A stretch of DNA of 43,219 nucleotides. Origin: DSXH01 sp020724325. GTDB lineage: Bacteria > Bacteroidota > Ignavibacteria > Ignavibacteriales > Melioribacteraceae. The position numbers and the translations under genes were made by a program. Position 1 is the first letter of the stretch; each line of letters opens with the position of its first letter. The notes under the pieces are model-generated. The model was not told the DNA's origin. It did no database searches and worked only from the letters and a program-made list of their open reading frames with translations. Shown piece after piece: positions 43,093 through 43,219 of the stretch. The stretch is taken from contig JBFLYW010000034.1 in NCBI GenBank assembly GCA_040756515.1, positions 1 to 43,219 on the forward strand, read 5' to 3'.

Positions 43093-43219
43093 GAGTCTGT
43101 AAAATAATTTGTGTAAATGGATTTTTGAATTAAAGAACATTTTGTAATTGCCCTTCAAAAATAACAGAAAAATGAGAAAGAACAACAGCCCAGTTTTGTA
43201 TTTGTATAGTCCATTTTTT
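43093..43219 (-). mobile_element. IS256-family element, 3' end (right copy)
   Basis: This is the same 125 bases as at 1-125 in inverted orientation, plus two further A residues at the edge. The boundary is at 43092/43093, where the match to the left copy stops. The element continues beyond the window. Its transposase reads on the minus strand, toward the window interior, as does the left copy on the plus strand. Confidence 0.8.
43130..43219 (-). CDS. IS256-family transposase, C-terminal fragment
   Basis: The tail of the right-hand copy begins KKWTIQIQNWAVV and is identical to the left copy at every shared codon, with one more codon visible at the edge. The stop is at 43130-43132. The rest of the protein lies outside the window. 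Confidence 0.7.
   Translation of the reverse strand, partial: KKWTIQIQNWAVVLSHFSVIFEGQLQNVL

Noticed and set aside
1..43219. Circular molecule or direct terminal redundancy
   Set aside because: The end repeat is inverted, not direct, and the window carries chromosomal housekeeping genes (carAB, dnaG, ispG, radA), so a closed circle is not supported.
1..43219. CRISPR array or phage region
   Set aside because: No regularly spaced direct repeats or phage structural genes were seen; the S74 domain at 1878-2594 belongs to a signal-peptide-bearing cell protein.

Overview
The window reads as a 43.2 kb chromosomal piece from an AT-rich member of the Bacteroidota/Chlorobi/Ignavibacteria radiation, most likely an Ignavibacteria-type heterotroph. 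This is inferred from gene content: a type IX secretion sorting tail, TonB-dependent receptors (one paired with a DUF4249 lipoprotein), an HYC_CC_PP copper-associated protein, a long-insert IspG, a DUF6132/DUF1858/TlpA redox group, and several upstream boxes of the form TAnnTTTG. No taxonomic marker was compared, so the placement is inference.

Both ends carry the same 125 bp in inverted orientation (1-125 and 43093-43217). Each copy encodes the last residues of an IS256-family transposase followed by its terminal repeat. The window is therefore the unique sequence between two inverted copies of one insertion sequence. The left copy has cut a secreted subtilase. The right copy has cut a gene of which only a T9SS sorting tail remains.

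Layout. 0.1-2.6 kb (minus): S74-chaperone-domain surface protein, lipoprotein and subtilase in one coupled operon. 2.6-3.7 kb: gene-poor debris with an IS110 remnant, a ParE/RelE-like toxin pseudogene with an in-frame stop, a palindromic repeat, and tRNA-Lys(CTT) with its terminator. 3.9-5.8 kb: SbtA bicarbonate permease, its PII-like regulator SbtB, and an unknown membrane protein. 5.9-8.6 kb: gamma-glutamyltransferase and a prohibitin-like SPFH protein. 8.6-18.1 kb: a copper/silver locus with an HYC_CC_PP protein, CusA, a TolC-type channel, CusB, an HMA-type periplasmic protein and a TonB receptor. 18.3-21.2 kb: DUF971, the redox trio, a protein with an internal duplication, and RlpA. 21.4-24.5 kb: TonB receptor plus DUF4249. 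24.9-29.1 kb: carA-carB. 29.2-34.3 kb: response regulator, unknown exported protein, cupin with a damaged 5' end, GH13 enzyme and dnaG. 34.4-39.0 kb: DJ-1-like protein, ispG, Nif3-like protein and a zinc-ribbon coiled-coil protein. 39.1-43.0 kb: VOC protein followed by an attC-like inverted repeat, MauE-thioredoxin fusion, radA and an MlaF-type ATPase.

The most coherent system is the copper locus. CusA keeps the three methionines of the Cu/Ag pathway and carries an unusual Ser/Met-rich periplasmic insertion. The locus also combines inner-membrane, periplasmic and outer-membrane metal-handling parts without any visible regulator. Other points worth a second look are the SbtA-SbtB-membrane protein set, the S74-lipoprotein-protease operon, the attC-like element, and a TolC signal peptide that appears to be encoded by interspersed-repeat DNA.
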